Source: Denticeps clupeoides
Taxonomy: Eukaryota > Chordata > Actinopteri > Clupeiformes > Denticipitidae
Length of the DNA stretch: 64,000 nucleotides
Direction of reading: 5' to 3'
Assembly (NCBI RefSeq): GCF_900700375.1
Contig: NC_041719.1
Span: 17,414,479 to 17,478,478, forward strand
The notes under the pieces were generated by a model, which was not told the DNA's origin, ran no database searches, and worked only from the letters and a program-made list of their open reading frames with translations. The position numbers and the translations under genes were made by a program. Below, in pieces: positions 60,893-64,000 of the stretch; the stretch's first letter is position 1, and each line of letters begins with the position of its first letter.

Positions 60893-61030
60893 ATGATGCT
60901 GCACCCCATCATGATCGGCATTGTGACCATCAACACCACCATCACCGTTCTCTACTGGTGCTTCATTATCTTTGACGTCTTCTACAAGAAGATGGAAGAC
61001 GAGTCCAAACCTAAGGACAATCCAGCCTAA
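60893..61030 (+). CDS. Single-pass membrane microprotein, copy 1 (45 aa)
   Basis: Starts MMLHPIMIGI and ends at TAA. A hydrophobic span (about residues 5-31) with Thr/Asn in the middle, including an NTT sequon, is followed by KK and a charged tail (KKMEDESKPKDNPA). A homologous ORF lies 800 bp downstream on the same strand, which is the main support for coding. A possible acceptor (GGAGCAG|GAGCAGG) precedes it, so it may be the terminal exon of a spliced gene with an upstream signal-peptide exon not found here. The position after dohh is where human SMIM24 lies. The L-x-P-x3-G start of the hydrophobic span weakly resembles the SMIM24/PDZK1IP1 (MAP17) family. That link is inference, and the function is unknown. 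Confidence 0.55.
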   Translation: MMLHPIMIGIVTINTTITVLYWCFIIFDVFYKKMEDESKPKDNPA

Positions 61031-61832
61031 ACAAACCTCTTAGCTTGTTGGAGTGCTCTTTTTTTTCTTCTTGAAATTCCCGCTTTGCTTTTACCTGTGA
61101 GCCTACAGGTAACCTTTCTTAGGGTGTGCTTCCTCTCTAAGGGTCTTTATGCAGAATTTGTTGCTTGTTGTAATTATTATTTTAGTGTATTCCAGCTGTT
61201 ACTGTAACATGCGACTCTGACTAAATGTGTGAAGTTTGAATTTTATGTGGAAATAGATGTCCTCCTCAACTTTCCAGCATATCTGGAGAACTGCCTGTGC
61301 CAACCACCGCATAGGAGATCATCACATTAAGGTAAACAGCAAATCAGTTTTCAGTATGTTATAATTTACCACCTCGGACCTTTATCTCAACGTACCATGA
61401 CAATGTCACGGTGGTGCATCTCTTATCACATACTATACTTTTTACCACCTGGAGATGCATGATTTCATCAGAGAATCACAAGTCAATAGTAATTATATAA
61501 TCAAATTATTTATATTAAATGGTAAACAAAATCTCACACATAGTTGTTGTTTATGACTGTTTTTATTATTATTTTACATATTTTATTTCTTTTTTAATAT
61601 GGGCTCATGCAGACATGTTGATAGCGCTGGGCATCTTTGCCTTAAGCCACCCTGGGGGAATTGGCAGAAGCAGGGGAAAGTGTGTGCACGTACACGCCTG
61701 GAATAGGGTCAGATGGGCGTGTGGCGCAGTGGGGTGAACATCTGACACACTGTCTGGTCTGGAAGCCCACTGCTGTCAGATGAGCGTTGACCTGCCTGAA
61801 CAGCCACAGCCTCGGCTCCAACAGAGGACAGC

Positions 61833-61964
61833 ATGCACCCCATCAGGCTTGGTGTCATAACCACCAATACGTGGTTAACGGTTGTCCTCTGGAATCTCAT
61901 TTTTTCCCAGATTTTCTTCAGGAAGGTTGAGAAGTCCCCCAAAGATAAAGAAATCCAAGTCTGA
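61833..61964 (+). CDS. Single-pass membrane microprotein, copy 2 (43 aa)
   Basis: Starts MHPIRLGVITTNT and ends TGA. It aligns without internal gaps over the membrane span to copy 1. Shared positions are HPI, G at +6, T/NT in mid-span, TV, W, I/F, F, K and the Ser-Pro-Lys-Asp tail (SPKDKEIQV). A candidate acceptor (CCAACAG|AGGACAGC) lies just upstream in the same relative position as for copy 1. It is too short for ordinary ORF thresholds. Alternatively it is a decayed duplicate, though the frame is clean throughout. Function unknown. Confidence 0.5.
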   Translation: MHPIRLGVITTNTWLTVVLWNLIFSQIFFRKVEKSPKDKEIQV

Positions 61965-61997
61965 GTAAGCAAATCTTTCTTTCATTCTTTTTTTCAT

Positions 61998-62152
61998 TCT
62001 GAGCAAAGCGCCGTCCCCACACACTGCTCCCCGGGCGCCTGTCATGGCTGCCCACTGCTCACCAAGGGTGCTGGTTAAATGCAGAGGACACATTTCGTTG
62101 TGTAACCGTGTGCTGTGCTGCAGTGTTTCACAATGACAATATTTTAACATAA
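61998..62152 (+). repeat. SINE family A, 3' half
   Basis: It begins at GAGCAAAGCGCCGTCCCCAC and runs to TTTCACAATGACAAT. The tRNA-like head is missing. Confidence 0.85.
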
Positions 62153-62210
62153 AAATAATCACTTTTAAGAAAAGATTTTTGATATTATGATATTTTGATA
62201 TTGTATGTAG

Positions 62211-62405
62211 GGTGGTAGTAGCCTAGTGGGTAAGACACTCGCCTGTGAACCAGAAGACCCGGGTTCAAATCCCACTTACTACCATTGTGTCCCTGAGCAA
62301 GACACTTAACCTTAAGTAGCTCCAGGGAGACTGTCCCTGTAAATACTGATTGTAAGTCGCTCTGGATAAGGGCGTCTGATAAATGCTGTAAATGTAAATG
62401 TAAAT
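62211..62405 (+). repeat. Full-length SINE family B
   Basis: GTAGTAGCCTAGTGGGTAAG, CGGGTTCAAATCCCACTTAC and AAGTCGCTCTGGATAAGGGC, ending in repeated GTAAAT. The best-preserved family B copy here. Confidence 0.9.
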
Positions 62406-63225
62406 ATTATTGCTTAACAGCGTGATTGTAAAATATTAAAAAAAAAAAGAAAGAATGTACTGTTAATATAATGGCTTGGACATGAATAAGACAGAAGCAT
62501 ATTGTCTGTAGTCCCATTACTTTATGTGTTGGTACATGGAATTAAATAAAAGCACAATCACGCTCACTCGCTTACTGTCCACAGCCTCTGAATCCAGACC
62601 AGGGCTGTGGCTTCCTGAACCCATCCTGTTTGGTGGGTGCGGCGGGGTGCCAGCCCTCTGCAGGGTGCAACAGCTATGCTTAACACCTGAATTATTATTC
62701 TTATGTCATGGCCATGTTATTCGCTGCAGTTGTTGAAACTGAGAACATGGAGAGTCACAGAGAGTTATAATAACTCAGGAGAGGAATCTGCATCTCTGCC
62801 AGAGGGGGAGGATTATGAGGGTCTGAATGACTGCAGAATATTCACTGCTGGTGCACTTTTGCATCAGTTCTGTATCATCTATATTAAAAACATCCATGCC
62901 CAGCCCCACACTGAGACGGATAGGCCTGGTTCGATGCAGAGGAACATCTTTGACAGGATTAAGGAGATTAAGACACCCTGCTGCTAACAGCATGGCTAAT
63001 GCCTGATGCAAAGCTTTCACCTTCACGATAGGCGCTCTCAGTTTAAAGCCATTAAACAGCAGTGTCAGCGTACAGGTTACTAAAAAGAAAGGGCAGGTGA
63101 GGTGACATGGCTGAAATTGTTCTACCTTCAAAATGTTCAGCCATCCATTTCTCACCACATTCATGTGAAAAAGATAATGGTACTGTGTAATATCCTAAAC
63201 GCTGTTTCTTATTGTATTCTTACAG

Positions 63226-63510
63226 ACATGAAGAGGCATTCACATCATTTGAACGGAAGATCGTAATGAGGAAAAATGATTTCTGAGGGAACAAGAGAGA
63301 CTCAATACTGTGGACAGTCTCCCCAATATAGACATAATAAGTGTTCCTCAGCATTTAATGACTGTAACATATAATATCTCTTCTGTCTCTGTATATTTGC
63401 TGTGGAAACCTATAAAAAAAAGACAGCAGTTCCATTCTGTTTTCTTGTGGATGTGTGTTATATTGAATGCCATACTGCATTTAAGGCAACATGTCTTGAA
63501 TAAAGCCTTT
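63226..63510 (+). other. Possible 3' terminal exon with poly(A) signal
   Basis: An acceptor-like CTTACAG at 63,220-63,226 is followed by a short frame RHEEAFTSFERKIVMRKNDF and stop, then AATAAA at 63,499-63,504. It could end a transcript begun by a plus-strand exon between 60.8 and 62.8 kb. No homology was recognised. Confidence 0.3.
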
Positions 63511-64000
63511 TCTGGTAATTACTGTATCATCTCCTTATTATTATCCTTGTAATTACATGCAGCTAATCTCAGATGCGGGTCTGTTGATAAGAGGAGTAGA
63601 ATTGCGGTATCGCTTAATCTCTGAAAGAAGTGACCACACAGTCGCCACATGACTGTGAAATCTGGTTAATGTTCACTGAAGTGTAAAATAATTGCACGGA
63701 GTGATGGTGAAAAGATCAAGATTGAGAATCTTCATTACTTTTCTGTTCAGAAATCATTATTCATCACAATGTTTTTAAACCACTTAAATGGATTTGTAAA
63801 GATTTTAGTTTCCACATTCATATCTCATGTTTGTGACCCCAACTTTGCAAATATAAAAATGATTTTTTTTTCTCAAATGTGACAATGAAACTAAATAAAA
63901 TCAAACTTTTTTTATGGATTGATCTGATCAAATAAACCTAACATTTAAATTAGACACTGATCATTTCTTGTAAGTGAGCAAACTTACTAAATCAGCAGGG
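63511..64000. other. AT-rich end of window, nothing recognised
   Basis: No open frame, repeat or RNA signature seen. Confidence 0.5.

Noticed and set aside
62211-62290. tRNA gene in SINE family B
   Set aside because: Same reason: the same head and tail recur at 9,252, 37,585 and 58,962.
62775-63164. 129-codon minus-strand ORF
   Set aside because: A hydrophobic stretch is present but there is no homologue, splice context or poly(A) signal to support it.

Overview
This is vertebrate nuclear DNA from a ray-finned (teleost) fish. Genes are split by many short GT-AG introns, intergenic space is small, and two tRNA-derived SINE families, Tc1/mariner relics, hAT derivatives and a LINE fragment are scattered through introns and spacers. 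The dominant SINE (A box near GTGGCCTAGCGG, B box near GGTTCGAATCC, tail ending in ACAATCACTTCACTTT) made me think of the denticle herring or another clupeiform. That species guess rests on memory and is weak. No prokaryotic, CRISPR, viral or retroviral feature was recognised.

Layout. (1) 1-8.4 kb: the 3' end of one plcxd1-like gene, a complete tandem plcxd1 copy (+), then gtpbp6 (-) tail-to-tail with it. PLCXD1 and GTPBP6 are also neighbours in human PAR1. (2) 9.6-34.4 kb: nit2, tbc1d23 and tomm70, all on the minus strand. (3) 34.4-44.3 kb: a repeat-rich spacer, then lnp1 (+). NIT2, TBC1D23, TOMM70 and LNP1 form the human 3q12 neighbourhood. (4) 46.4-51.5 kb: haus5 (+), with 20 inferred exons. 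(5) 51.8-59.8 kb: fzr1 (-) and dohh (+), head-to-head as in human 19p13.3. (6) 60-64 kb: two tiny homologous single-pass membrane ORFs (45 and 43 codons) on the plus strand after dohh, followed by SINEs and a possible terminal exon.

I traced splice junctions codon by codon. For plcxd1, gtpbp6, nit2, tbc1d23, tomm70, lnp1, fzr1 and dohh the exons join in frame to proteins of 319, 516, 284, 692, 578, 206, 493 and 304 residues. haus5 gives about 675 residues, with one junction unresolved. The genes are housekeeping loci with no shared pathway: phosphoinositide-type hydrolase, mitochondrial ribosome GTPase, omega-amidase, Golgi vesicle-capture adaptor, mitochondrial import receptor, augmin subunit, APC/C activator, and the eIF5A hydroxylase.

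Most worth a second look: the paired microprotein ORFs at 60.9 and 61.8 kb; an lnp1 exon that encodes exactly the first half of a RING-H2 finger; (TG)n microsatellites abutting the 3' splice sites of nit2 exon 4 and haus5 exon 12; three GC-AG introns among about 89; a perfect 17-bp-arm palindrome in tbc1d23; and a hAT-like element with an intact 8-bp target duplication.
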